Part shown: positions 25,657 through 35,166 of the stretch, one piece after another
Numbering within the stretch: position 1 is the stretch's first letter
Layout of the letters: every line of letters begins with the position of its first letter
From: Ruminococcus sp.
GTDB lineage: Bacteria; Bacillota; Clostridia; Oscillospirales; Ruminococcaceae
Reading direction: 5' to 3'
Length of the DNA stretch: 64,000 nt
Assembly (NCBI RefSeq): GCF_024692365.1
Contig: NZ_JAILMR010000044.1
Coordinates: 1 to 64,000 of the forward strand
Notes under the pieces: generated by a model
What the model saw: only the letters and a program-made list of their open reading frames with translations
The model's database searches: none
What the model was told of the DNA's origin: nothing
Made by a program: the position numbers and the translations under genes

Positions 25657-28245
25657 CTAATTGCGGTGCATCTGTTCAAGCATCATTTTATGCTTCACCT
25701 GCTGATCCACGTTGCGTGTACCGATTATGATATGATCGGGGTCGTGCTGCATATGCATCACTTTCATGCTCATATATACGGGCTTTTCATCGGTGATCTG
25801 CCTGTATGTTATGGTGAAAGTTCCCTGCTCATCCAGCTTTTTCAGAACGTTCTCCTTGGTGAAGGCTTCAAGAAACTCATCTATGTCCTCGCTGTACAGG
25901 TATTTCAGCGCCTCTTTACGGCTCGTTGCAAAGAAATCATTGCCGTGTCGTTTAAGGTCGATTTCCTCTTCGTCCTGTTTCAGGCTGTATTCCATGAATT
26001 CCTCGGTTCTGAGGTCAACATAGTAAAGGCTGATATAATCCGCAGCAAGCGCCCTTGCCAGACTTTCGTAGGTCGCACCGTTGACATTGTCCCTTAATGA
26101 AAGCACTGCCACCGCGACAGCATAAACGCCGTTGGGATTTACCGCTATCCTGCGCATACATGAATGTACCATCAGCTTGCCCATCTGTTCATCTACAAGG
26201 AATGTATCATTATCATATTTGCATTTCCGCAGAGCTTTCAGGAAAGGCGATTTCTCCGACAAAGTAGTTTCGCCGTAATTGAAAGGATCGCTGTTTATCT
26301 GCATACCGAAACTTCTCTGCATGAACTCGCGGTAGGAATTGTTTGAACGTGAAAAGCGCACAAGACAGTCGCCTTTGACCTCAATGACAGCCATAGGCAT
26401 TGAATCGAAGTACTTATCAAGGCTTACTCCGTCACCCTGCGTGAATGAGGATATATCATGCAGGCTTATACTGCCCACGATATCGTAATACTGTGATTGT
26501 TCGGGGTCTTCAAAACCTATCTGTATGCCCTTGGCGTATTTTTCCAGTATCTTTTCGACAGGTATAGGCTTCTGGTAATAGTATCCCTGCAGCTTAGCAC
26601 ATCCTGCCTCAAGCAGGAATTTCACCTGTTCTTCGGTCTCAACGCCCTCACAGACTGTATCCAGCCCCAGTGAGTTTGCCATTCTCAGTAGTTCGGTCAG
26701 CATTATCTTTGACTTGGGACTTTTGCCGAACTGCTGCATGAATCTCATATCGAATTTTATCAGATCGAATTGCAGGCTTTGCAGCAGGTCGAGGGAAGAA
26801 TATCCGCTGCCGAAATCGTCCATCCAGACAGCGAAGCCTTCATTTTTGAAACGCTCGATCTGTTTTTTCATAAATTCAAAATCTTCGCCTATGATGCTTT
26901 CGGTTATCTCTATCGTCAGCATTCGGCGGTCTATGCCTGCATTGTCAACGCGGCGGCATATCTCGCTGACGATATCGCAGCTGTCGAAATCAGAGCGCGA
27001 AAGGTTGATGGACTGGGGCATGATATTAAGCCCTGCGCCCGAAAGAGTCTTTATCTTCTGCAAAACGCAGTCCACCACAAACAGATCGAGTTTATATATC
27101 AGCCTGTGGTCTTCAAGCACAGGTATGAAATCACCGGGGGACAAAAAGCCCACTACGGGGTCTATCCATCTTGCAAGGGCTTCTTCATCGCAGACCCTGC
27201 CGTTGACGGCGCGGACTATGGGCTGATAGTAAACCTTGATCCAGCGTTCCTCTATCGCCTTATCCAGATTTGCGATAATATACTGCTGTCTTTCCTCGGC
27301 GTCCTTCATCTTCATATCGTAGTAGCTGAATTCGTAGGAATAGAGGTTTTTCAGCGTATCACAGGCAAATTTCGCCCTGTCGCACGCCATACTTGCAACT
27401 ATGCCATCGAACCAGTGCTTGTATATACCTACGTGTATGGGCAGCGACTGCACATCTTCCATGGCAGCACATTCCTCAAACAAAGCTTCAAGCTCGATCT
27501 CAACGTCCTCGGCTTTGGTCACGACCGCAAAATGATCCTGTCCCAGACGGCTGGCATTCTCGTTACCGAAACGCTTTGCCAGTATCCTTGAAAATGCCTG
27601 AAGCAGTTTATCGCCCTCAGCAAAGCCGAACTTGTGATTGTAGTATTTCATGCCGCTGAAATCCATGTACAGCATCGCAGGAGTACCGCCCTCCATCTGT
27701 ATCGCCTGTCTTTTTGAGGTGGCAAGTTCAAAGAAGTATGTCATACTCGGCAGACCTGTAAGATGATCGTAATAGCTTGCTTTGAGCACACTGTCTTTAA
27801 ACAGCTCCATCTTTATCGAATCGGTAAGCTTAGCTGCGCTCTCTTCATCACCGCAGCATTCGCCCTCATAGGTATACCACACCTGTGCCAGACGAATACC
27901 CGACTCTGTCATGATATGCTTTGCCATAGCGTGGATTATGATATAACCTTTGCCGTCCTTTGCATTTGAGCGGTATATCACATCATACCCCGTGTCCTCA
28001 ACAGCGAATCTGTACGCCGCATCGGCTATGCGCCCTGCGTCATCGGGGTGAGTATCCCTGTACATATCGTTAGCCATATCATAGTAAGCTTTTTCGAGGT
28101 CTTCGTAGCCGAAAAGATCGCAGAAGCCCTTTGAGAGTATCAGAGGAACAACACGTTTATCAATAAACTGGTATATTGCAAAGGGGATATCTGCTTTTTC
28201 CATCAGAGCACGTTCATTATCAGTAAAGCGATATCTCTCCACCAC
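25657..28245 (-). CDS. Degenerate-GGDEF / EAL c-di-GMP phosphodiesterase with flanking PAS-like sensor regions
   Basis: SRLGQDHFAVV in the GGDEF position; intact EAL (VCDEEALARW), LTIEITES, WMDDFGSGYSSLDLLQSLQFDLIKFD; extra C-terminal region of about 260 aa. Confidence 0.85.
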   Translation of the reverse strand: MVERYRFTDNERALMEKADIPFAIYQFIDKRVVPLILSKGFCDLFGYEDLEKAYYDMANDMYRDTHPDDAGRIADAAYRFAVEDTGYDVIYRSNAKDGKGYIIIHAMAKHIMTESGIRLAQVWYTYEGECCGDEESAAKLTDSIKMELFKDSVLKASYYDHLTGLPSMTYFFELATSKRQAIQMEGGTPAMLYMDFSGMKYYNHKFGFAEGDKLLQAFSRILAKRFGNENASRLGQDHFAVVTKAEDVEIELEALFEECAAMEDVQSLPIHVGIYKHWFDGIVASMACDRAKFACDTLKNLYSYEFSYYDMKMKDAEERQQYIIANLDKAIEERWIKVYYQPIVRAVNGRVCDEEALARWIDPVVGFLSPGDFIPVLEDHRLIYKLDLFVVDCVLQKIKTLSGAGLNIMPQSINLSRSDFDSCDIVSEICRRVDNAGIDRRMLTIEITESIIGEDFEFMKKQIERFKNEGFAVWMDDFGSGYSSLDLLQSLQFDLIKFDMRFMQQFGKSPKSKIMLTELLRMANSLGLDTVCEGVETEEQVKFLLEAGCAKLQGYYYQKPIPVEKILEKYAKGIQIGFEDPEQSQYYDIVGSISLHDISSFTQGDGVSLDKYFDSMPMAVIEVKGDCLVRFSRSNNSYREFMQRSFGMQINSDPFNYGETTLSEKSPFLKALRKCKYDNDTFLVDEQMGKLMVHSCMRRIAVNPNGVYAVAVAVLSLRDNVNGATYESLARALAADYISLYYVDLRTEEFMEYSLKQDEEEIDLKRHGNDFFATSRKEALKYLYSEDIDEFLEAFTKENVLKKLDEQGTFTITYRQITDEKPVYMSMKVMHMQHDPDHIIIGTRNVDQQVKHKMMLEQMHRN

Positions 28246-28406
28246 AGTTCACCTCTCTGTCATTCGTTGCCAAAATCGTGACATCACATAAAATTTATCA
28301 CGACACAAGAAAGTTATTTATTATATTATAACAGATATCTCAATGTATGTCAATAATTTCGATAAAATTAATAAATATAACTTAATAATTTGTTCAAATT
28401 TTTCTT

Positions 28407-28546
28407 ATACCACTTGATACCAAACCATACGACCGTATACGAAAAGATACGAAATTATACGAGCCAATACCAAACTATACGAACGGGTACGAGTTGATAC
28501 CAACGTATACGAGATCATACGAAGGGCTTCGGCGGCATACGAAATA
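28407..28546. repeat. RTAC(C/G)A decamer array, exact 10-nt period, 14 units
   Basis: ATAC/GTAC at 28407, 28417, 28427 ... 28517 and 28537; one degenerate unit at 28527. Confidence 0.9.
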
Positions 28547-28588
28547 TTTCATTAAATGCGTGCTTAGGTAAATAATCCGTTAAAGGGC

Positions 28589-28617
28589 TTGACTTTATAT
28601 TATAATGGTGTTATAAT
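28589..28617 (+). promoter_or_regulatory. SigA-type promoter of the queuosine operon
   Basis: TTGACT-N17-TATAAT. Confidence 0.75.
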
Positions 28618-28623
28618 GTATCC

Positions 28624-28777
28624 CGACAGTTCGCTTGCGCCATCCTGTCATATGCCTGCAAATGGCATAGAAACAAAACCAGGGCACATAATGGTATTCG
28701 CTTGGGTCGGAAGACTCATGCTTATATTCTGTGCGCCTGCATTTTTTTGCGGACGCATTATTTTTTTGGAGGATAAA
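28624..28777 (+). promoter_or_regulatory. Structured queD leader, candidate preQ1-type riboswitch/attenuator
   Basis: TATGCC-N7-GGCATA hairpin followed by A-rich AGAAACAAAACCAGG, outer CCGAC/GTCGG pairing, then TGCGcCTGC-N7-GCGGaCGCA hairpin and T7 abutting the GGAGG RBS. Confidence 0.4.
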
Positions 28778-29200
28778 ATGTATCATCTCAAAACAGAAGC
28801 ACATTTTGACAGCGCACATTTTCTTGCAGGATATAACGGAAAATGCGCTAACATACACGGTCACTGCTGGAAGATCGAAGCTGAGATATCAGGCAGTGAA
28901 TTACAGCAGGACGGCGAAAAGCGCGGTATGCTGATAGATTTCGGCGATTTCAAAAAGGCTGTACGCGCCGCGGCTGATTCTTTCGACCATACGCTTATAT
29001 ATGAAAAAGGAAGCCTTAAAGAAACTACCCTTGCCGCACTGAAGGACGAGGGTTTCGTGATGACAGAGGTCAACTTCCGCCCGACAGCGGAGAACCTTTC
29101 AAAGCATTTTTACACGATACTTACCGCACAGGGACTTCCCATCAGCAAAGTGACAGTTTATGAAACTCCCGAAAACTGTGCTTATTACGAGGGTGAATGA
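28778..29200 (+). CDS. queD: 6-carboxytetrahydropterin synthase
   Basis: AHFDSAHFLAGYNGKCANIHGHCWKIEAEI; ATG 28778 with RBS GGAGG. Confidence 0.93.
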   Translation: MYHLKTEAHFDSAHFLAGYNGKCANIHGHCWKIEAEISGSELQQDGEKRGMLIDFGDFKKAVRAAADSFDHTLIYEKGSLKETTLAALKDEGFVMTEVNFRPTAENLSKHFYTILTAQGLPISKVTVYETPENCAYYEGE

Positions 29201-29201
29201 C

Positions 29202-29876
29202 ATGGCTACATTTAAACTTGCTGAAAGCTTCGTAAGCATAAACGGCGAGGGCAGATTTGCGGGTGAACTGGCACTATTCATGAGATTTGTGGGCTGTAAC
29301 CTGCAATGCGACTGGTGCGATACCAAGTGGGCAAACAGCGCAGACGCACCCTATACCGAAAAGACTGTCGGTCAGCTTGCGGAGACAGCAAAGTCCGCCG
29401 CTGAGGAATACGGTCTGCACCGAGTTACGCTTACAGGCGGCGAACCTCTTTTGCAGAAAGATATCGCCGAACTGATAAACGCTTTGAACGATATCGGAAT
29501 AGATGTGGAGATTGAGACCAACGGTTCGGTGCCGATAGCACCAACCGCCGAAAAATGCAAGGTACGTCCCGAGTTCACTATGGACTACAAACTGCCTTCC
29601 AGCGGTATGGAAAGCCGTATGTGCCTTGAAAATTTCAAGCATCTTAAAGAGAGCGACACGCTGAAATTCGTTTGCGCATCGCGCGAAGATCTTGAACGCG
29701 CCGAATCGGTGCTTGAAGAATACAAACCTGCCTGCAAGGTATATCTCAGCCCTGTTTTCGGGCGGATAGAACCTAAGGATATGGTGGAATTCATGAAAGA
29801 AAAGAAGCTGGGCAGAGTTAATCTGCAATTACAGCTTCACAAGTTTATATGGGATCCGAATGAGAAAGGGGTCTGA
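29202..29876 (+). CDS. queE: 7-carboxy-7-deazaguanine synthase
   Basis: FVSINGEGRFAGELALFMRFVGCNLQCDWCDTKWAN; LTGGEPLLQ. Confidence 0.94.
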   Translation: MATFKLAESFVSINGEGRFAGELALFMRFVGCNLQCDWCDTKWANSADAPYTEKTVGQLAETAKSAAEEYGLHRVTLTGGEPLLQKDIAELINALNDIGIDVEIETNGSVPIAPTAEKCKVRPEFTMDYKLPSSGMESRMCLENFKHLKESDTLKFVCASREDLERAESVLEEYKPACKVYLSPVFGRIEPKDMVEFMKEKKLGRVNLQLQLHKFIWDPNEKGV

Positions 29877-29879
29877 ATA

Positions 29880-30440
29880 ATGGACAAGGAAAAGATAATG
29901 TTTCACATAAGAGGCTTGCTTGAAGCCATAGGCGAAGACCCCGAGAGAGAGGGTCTTAAAGAAACTCCCGCCCGCGTAGCGAATATGCTGGCAGAAGTGC
30001 TGGAGGGTACTGCTTATACAAATCACGAGATCGCAGAGATGTTCGGCAAGACCTTTACTGCCGAGGATATCGGCGCTGAGGAAGCTATCATCATGAAAGA
30101 CATAACCGTGTTCAGCTACTGCGAACACCACATGGCACTGATGTATGATATGACCGTGAATGTCAGCTATATCCCCCGCGGAAAAGTTCTGGGGCTCAGC
30201 AAGATAGCCCGTATCTGCGAAATGGCTGCTAAGCGTCTGCAATTGCAGGAAAGACTGGGCAGAGATATCGCGGAGATAATCTCCGAGGCGGCAGGAACTC
30301 CCGATGTGGGCGTAAAGATAACAGGCTGCCACAGCTGTATGACGGCAAGGGGTATCAAAAATACCTCCTCCCACACCGAGACACGCACATATCTCGGTGC
30401 ATTCAAAACTAACAGCGACCTTAAAAGATCAATTGACTGA
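29880..30440 (+). CDS. folE: GTP cyclohydrolase I
   Basis: EDPEREGLKETPARVANML; SYCEHHMALM; GCHSCMTARG. Confidence 0.95.
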   Translation: MDKEKIMFHIRGLLEAIGEDPEREGLKETPARVANMLAEVLEGTAYTNHEIAEMFGKTFTAEDIGAEEAIIMKDITVFSYCEHHMALMYDMTVNVSYIPRGKVLGLSKIARICEMAAKRLQLQERLGRDIAEIISEAAGTPDVGVKITGCHSCMTARGIKNTSSHTETRTYLGAFKTNSDLKRSID

Positions 30441-30448
30441 GGTGCGAT

Positions 30449-31135
30449 ATGAAAGCATTGGTATTATTGAGCGGCGGACTTGACAGCGCTACCTGTCTTG
30501 CTCTCGCCATAAAAAAACACGGCAAAGAAAACGTCAGGGCACTGTCGGTATTCTACGGACAGAAGCATGACAAGGAAATAAAGGCGGCACAGGACGTTGC
30601 CGCATATTACGGCGTACCGCTGAAAACTCTCGACCTTGCGCTGATATTTGCAGATTCGGACTGCTCACTGCTGACACAGTCCGACAAGGAGATACCCCAC
30701 GAAAGCTACGCTGAACAGCTAACCCATACCGAGGGCAAGCCTGTTTCGACCTATGTACCTTTCCGCAACGGACTTTTCTTAGCTTCTGCGGCAAGCATAG
30801 CAATATCGCTGGACTGCGGAGTCATCTACTACGGAGCTCACGCCGACGATGCTGCGGGCAACGCTTATCCCGACTGCTCGCAGGATTTCAACAACGCCAT
30901 GAACAAGGCGATAACCCTTGGCAGCGGCGAACAGGTGCATATCGAAGCACCCTTTGTTGGAATGACAAAGTCGGACGTTGTAAAGATGGGCACCGAACTC
31001 GGTGTACCTTACGAACTCACATGGAGCTGCTACGAGGGCGGCAGCAAGCCCTGCGGAGTCTGCGGAACCTGTATCGACAGGAAAGCGGCTTTCGAGGCTA
31101 ACGGACTTATCGACCCTCTGCTGAAAGGAGAATGA
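30449..31135 (+). CDS. queC: 7-cyano-7-deazaguanine synthase
   Basis: [32 protein letters not shown]. Confidence 0.96.
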   Translation: MKALVLLSGGLDSATCLALAIKKHGKENVRALSVFYGQKHDKEIKAAQDVAAYYGVPLKTLDLALIFADSDCSLLTQSDKEIPHESYAEQLTHTEGKPVSTYVPFRNGLFLASAASIAISLDCGVIYYGAHADDAAGNAYPDCSQDFNNAMNKAITLGSGEQVHIEAPFVGMTKSDVVKMGTELGVPYELTWSCYEGGSKPCGVCGTCIDRKAAFEANGLIDPLLKGE

Positions 31136-31635
31136 ACATGGCAGGCAGAACAGAAAACGAGAGAGGAAGCATATCTCTGCTTGGTAACAACAACACAAAG
31201 TACAGCGCGGACTACGCTCCCGAAGTACTGGAAACTTTCCCCAACAAGCACCCCGACCGCGATTATTTTGTGAAGTTCAACTGCCCCGAATTCACCAGCC
31301 TTTGCCCGATAACTGGTCAGCCTGATTTCGCGACCATATATATTTCCTACATTCCCGCCGAGAGAATGGTGGAGAGCAAATCGCTGAAGCTGTATCTGTT
31401 CAGCTTCCGCAACCACGGCGATTTCCATGAGGACTGCGTAAACATCATCATGAACGACCTCATCAAGCTGATGGAACCCAAGTACATCGAGGTATGGGGA
31501 AAATTCCTGCCCCGCGGCGGAATATCCATCGACCCTTACTGCAACTACGGCATAAAGGGCACAAAGTGGGAAGAGCTTGCATGGCAGAGACTTGCACAGC
31601 ATGATATGTATCCCGAACTTGTAAACAACAGATAA
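31132..31635 (+). CDS. queF: NADPH-dependent 7-cyano-7-deazaguanine reductase
   Basis: [52 protein letters not shown]. Confidence 0.95.
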   Translation: MNMAGRTENERGSISLLGNNNTKYSADYAPEVLETFPNKHPDRDYFVKFNCPEFTSLCPITGQPDFATIYISYIPAERMVESKSLKLYLFSFRNHGDFHEDCVNIIMNDLIKLMEPKYIEVWGKFLPRGGISIDPYCNYGIKGTKWEELAWQRLAQHDMYPELVNNR

Positions 31636-31645
31636 TCAAAAATAT

Positions 31646-31677
31646 CACCCCCGAAACTCTTGTGAGCGTCGGGGGTG
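31646..31677 (+). terminator. Intrinsic terminator of the que operon
   Basis: CACCCCCGA-N14-TCGGGGGTGTTT. Confidence 0.7.
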
Positions 31678-31696
31678 TTTGCATTTATTGATGATA

Positions 31697-32038
31697 TCAG
31701 AAGTTAGCGCCGTTCCAGCCCCAGTCGGGGGTGTCGGTATAACTTACATAGATACGGGACGGGCTGATTCCCAGTTCGTCACCGATTATCTCGGATATCT
31801 TGCCTGTGAGCTTGTTCTTTGCAGACCTGTCAGCAGTGCCGTAAATGCTTACGTTCACCATAGCGGCAGGGTCGGAAGTACCCTTGAACCAGAGTTTGTA
31901 CTCAGGCTCGATACCCACCATGAGCCAGCTTTCGGACTTGCCGGGGATAGCGGTTATCGCCTGACCCATAGCTGACTTGATGCTCTCTTCCTTATCAGCT
32001 GAAACAGCTGCGTTTGTTTTGATGTTGATAAAAGGCAT
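31697..32038 (-). CDS. MIF/tautomerase-superfamily protein
   Basis: N-terminal MPFI (catalytic Pro), AITAIPGKSESWLMVGIEPEYKLWFKG, ...SRIYVSYTDTPDWGWNG. Confidence 0.85.
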   Translation of the reverse strand: MPFINIKTNAAVSADKEESIKSAMGQAITAIPGKSESWLMVGIEPEYKLWFKGTSDPAAMVNVSIYGTADRSAKNKLTGKISEIIGDELGISPSRIYVSYTDTPDWGWNGANF

Positions 32039-32050
32039 AATATGACCTCC

Positions 32051-32578
32051 TTATTTTATGTAATAGATGTAGTTTTCCTTGCGGGGCTTTTCTGCGGGAT
32101 AATCACCCTTGATATGACCCACAACGCAGTGACCGATGCCCTCGTAATCGCCTGTGATGCCAAGCTTGGCCAGCAGTGCTTTGCCCTCTTCGGATTCAAA
32201 TTCTTCCTTGGCACGGTGTATCCAGCAGCTGCCGAGACCCACATCATGGGCTGCCAGCATGAGATTTCCCATAACAAGGCTGCCGTCGTAGATATAAGTG
32301 CTTGCGCTCTTATCCGCCAGTACTATTATAACTGCGGGTGCTCCGTAGAAGGGGTCAAAGCTTTCGTCCTTGCCCATTATGCGGGCATTCATTGCAGAAA
32401 GCTCGTCGCGCACCTTTTTATCGGTAACGGCTATCATTATCGGGGACTGCCTGTTCATGCCCGTAGCGGCAAAAGTGCCTGCTTTCAGGATAGTTTCCAG
32501 CTGTTCCTCAGTGGGCATCTCGTCAGTGAAAGCCCTTACGCTTCTTCTGGTTATGATCTTGTCCATTACTTCGCTCAT
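32051..32578 (-). CDS. Nitroreductase family protein
   Basis: IITRRSVRAFTDEMPTEEQLETILKAGTFAATGMNRQSPIMIAV. Confidence 0.9.
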   Translation of the reverse strand: MSEVMDKIITRRSVRAFTDEMPTEEQLETILKAGTFAATGMNRQSPIMIAVTDKKVRDELSAMNARIMGKDESFDPFYGAPAVIIVLADKSASTYIYDGSLVMGNLMLAAHDVGLGSCWIHRAKEEFESEEGKALLAKLGITGDYEGIGHCVVGHIKGDYPAEKPRKENYIYYIK

Positions 32579-32746
32579 GTTACTGCCTCCTTTTAGATTA
32601 AGGGTTTACCTATATATTATATCACTTTTATGGGGTTTTCTTCTATCGGCTGAATGTACGAAATACCAGCTTGTTATTTGTGAAAAAGAACGGCAAAAAG
32701 CAGAACTTACCCCGCCGCAATCTCGATAATGAAAAGTATGTGAAAA

Positions 32747-32773
32747 TTAGCACTCTCACCTTGACAGTGCTAA
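32747..32773 (+). promoter_or_regulatory. CIRCE element (HrcA operator) overlapping the hsp20 promoter
   Basis: TTAGCACTCTCACCTTGACAGTGCTAA, one base off consensus TTAGCACTC-N9-GAGTGCTAA; TTGACA inside it and TATAAT downstream. Confidence 0.88.
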
Positions 32774-32913
32774 AAATAGTGGTATAATATAATCAGAACA
32801 AAGGAACAGAACAGACTGCCGCGGAGGTCTGAACTATCCGTCCCGTTGCTCATGGTATAAACATTCGGCAAAAGGTCATAATATGTTTGTATGATGAAAA
32901 GGAGGACTGACCT

Positions 32914-33363
32914 ATGTTACTACCCAGTATTTTTGGAAATGACGTGTTCGATGATATGATGAGTTTTCCGAGGTTTGACGATTTCGGAGACATTGACCGC
33001 AAGCTTTACGGCAAACACGCCGACAGAGTTATGAAAACCGATGTGCGGGAGCACGATGACAGCTTTGAGGTCGATATCGACCTGCCGGGCTTCACCAAGG
33101 ACGAGATCGAAATAAGCCTGCGTTCGGGCTATTTATCGGTATGTGCCGCAAAGGGGCTCGATAAGGACGACAAAGACACTCAGGGCAAGCTGATAAGGCA
33201 GGAGCGCTACGCAGGCGCTATGCAGAGAAGCTACTACGTCGGCAAAGAACTTACCGAGGAGGATATCAAGGCGAAATTCGAGAACGGCGTTCTCAGCCTG
33301 TATGTTCCCAAGAAAGAGCCACAAAAGGCTCTCCCCGAGACCAAGCGCATAGCTATCGAATAA
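32914..33363 (+). CDS. Hsp20/alpha-crystallin small heat shock protein
   Basis: DSFEVDIDLPGFTKDEIEISLRSGYLSV; FENGVLSLYVPKKE. Confidence 0.93.
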   Translation: MLLPSIFGNDVFDDMMSFPRFDDFGDIDRKLYGKHADRVMKTDVREHDDSFEVDIDLPGFTKDEIEISLRSGYLSVCAAKGLDKDDKDTQGKLIRQERYAGAMQRSYYVGKELTEEDIKAKFENGVLSLYVPKKEPQKALPETKRIAIE

Positions 33364-33370
33364 ATAATAT

Positions 33371-33405
33371 AAGGCACTTCTGTCATTATCTGGCAGAAGT
33401 GCCTT
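33371..33405. terminator. Intrinsic terminator
   Basis: AAGGCACTTCTG ... CAGAAGTGCCTTTTTTT. Confidence 0.7.
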
Positions 33406-33408
33406 TTT

Positions 33409-33939
33409 TTATTCCCAATCATATTTATTGATCTCGAACTCAAATGTTCCCTTGTCGGTGTATATAACACTGATATCTTCAATGTATTTGCCATCAGCGT
33501 CAATGATGTCGCATTGATCTATGTAAAAATCAATGCTTCCGTCACGCTTTACACCTATGTCATGAATCTCCATATCTCCAAGGAACATTTCCTTTGACAT
33601 CAGCATATGCTGAGATGAGCTCATTATGAGCCCTGACTCGTCTGCTAAATAGTCAAGGACAGCCGCTTTTACACGGTAGTCAATTTCTTCCTTGTTGTTC
33701 AGCAGCTGAATGAGTCTTTCAACACCATCACCCATATCGCGAGAGCCTTCCTCGACCGACTCTATGTAGACATCCATGAGCTGAGGGGAATCATCATACC
33801 ATTTCACTAAACCCTCATAGATGTATTCGTGGTCAACGAAGGTGAAAATACCCAGGGGAGTCTCTACATCGTTTTCACCAAGTACAGGCTGTGGTTCGGG
33901 CTTTTCTTTTTTGCCGAAAAGTTTTCCAAAAAATGACAT
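33409..33939 (-). CDS. Hypothetical protein
   Basis: Intact ORF MSFFGKLFGKKEKPEPQPVL..., RBS upstream of ATG 33939. Confidence 0.65.
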   Translation of the reverse strand: MSFFGKLFGKKEKPEPQPVLGENDVETPLGIFTFVDHEYIYEGLVKWYDDSPQLMDVYIESVEEGSRDMGDGVERLIQLLNNKEEIDYRVKAAVLDYLADESGLIMSSSQHMLMSKEMFLGDMEIHDIGVKRDGSIDFYIDQCDIIDADGKYIEDISVIYTDKGTFEFEINKYDWE

Positions 33940-33964
33940 ATCACTCACTCCTTCCTTTCAGATA

Positions 33965-34495
33965 TCACTTGCAAAAGCACTCGATATATCTTTCAATGCA
34001 GCTGTCAATGGTCTTTACAGCTTCATCTACGTTCTTGACATCGTCAATAACCGTATCCTTGTTTTCCAGTGCCTTGTATACAGTAAAGAAGTGCTTCATC
34101 TCATCAAAGATATGGTTAGGAAGTTCACTTATGTCCTTGTATACATTATAGGTGGGGTCGTTGAAAGGTATGCAGATTATCTTCTCATCTGCCGCACCGT
34201 TGTCCATCATCATTATCATGCCGATAGGATAGCAGTCCACCAGCGAAAGGGGTTCAAGAGTTTCCGAACACAGAACCAGCACGTCCAGCGGGTCGCCGTC
34301 TTCGGCATAGGTGCGGGGGATAAATCCGTAATTTGCGGGATAGTGGGTAGATGTATACAGTATTCTGTCCATCTTCAGAAGTCCAGTCGCCTTGTCCAGC
34401 TCGTACTTCACCTTTGAACCCTTGGGTATCTCAACAACAGCTGTGAACTTGTTCTTTGATATCGCCTTTGGTGATATGTCATGCCAGATATTCAT
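33965..34495 (-). CDS. ppa: Inorganic pyrophosphatase
   Basis: [56 protein letters not shown]. Confidence 0.95.
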   Translation of the reverse strand: MNIWHDISPKAISKNKFTAVVEIPKGSKVKYELDKATGLLKMDRILYTSTHYPANYGFIPRTYAEDGDPLDVLVLCSETLEPLSLVDCYPIGMIMMMDNGAADEKIICIPFNDPTYNVYKDISELPNHIFDEMKHFFTVYKALENKDTVIDDVKNVDEAVKTIDSCIERYIECFCK

Positions 34496-34549
34496 ATCAT
34501 TACCTCCCTGTTATTATTGCCGATCATTAAAAACCGTTAAGTGCTCAGA

Positions 34550-35104
34550 TCATTGTTCCGCCAGATACATTCCAACTTCTTCCAATGCCTCGGGTATATC
34601 GAATACAGTTTCGCCCTCAAGTTCCACTGCCGAAAGACTGCCCTGCTGTTCCTCAGTGAAAGTGTTCCACATGGAACATGGAGCATCAGTCTTTGCTATA
34701 CCCAGCTTTTTAAGAAGCTTCTCTGCCTTATCCTTTTTCGGGGTGTACAGCATGAACTCCTGATAGTCCATAAAGTACAGTTCTTCCTCAGTCTTGTTCG
34801 ATCCGAAGCCGAATCGGCTGAGACCGTCCTGTATAAGCAGTTCTCCGTAGCGCTTCATTATCGCCCTTGCTACTGCTTTTGTGCAGTTATCAAGATAGTA
34901 CACATCGTACTCCTCGCTGTCATCGCGTGGCAGTTCAAGCAGGAAGAATACAGGCTCGTCCGCCATATCGATGAAGCCCTCGGCAAGCCCTGCCATAAGC
35001 TCCGCGCTGATTATCCCCGTAAAGCTCCCGTCCTCGTATTTGTATCCGCTTTCAAGATCTTTAGCGGCGGGTGCACTCACTCCCTGACAAAATTGAAAAG
35101 CCAT
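34550..35104 (-). CDS. Hypothetical protein
   Basis: Intact ORF; RBS AAAGGGAGGG before ATG 35104 (MAFQFCQG...). Confidence 0.6.
   Translation of the reverse strand: MAFQFCQGVSAPAAKDLESGYKYEDGSFTGIISAELMAGLAEGFIDMADEPVFFLLELPRDDSEEYDVYYLDNCTKAVARAIMKRYGELLIQDGLSRFGFGSNKTEEELYFMDYQEFMLYTPKKDKAEKLLKKLGIAKTDAPCSMWNTFTEEQQGSLSAVELEGETVFDIPEALEEVGMYLAEQ
34663..34678. promoter_or_regulatory. parS-like ParB site, one central mismatch (inside a CDS)
   Basis: TGTTCCACATGGAACA vs TGTTNCACGTGNAACA. Confidence 0.5.
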
Positions 35105-35166
35105 TGGTATCCCTCCCTTTAGGTCATTTGATATCCGATCGTATTCGTTTTTAAAATTCATACAAA

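Noticed and set aside
28589-28777. N-terminal extension of the queD ORF
   Set aside because: Begins at the -35 box of the promoter; QueD homology starts at 28778 with a proper RBS.
34541-35122. Plus-strand 193-aa ORF
   Set aside because: Antisense to the minus-strand gene 34550-35104, which has a clear RBS.
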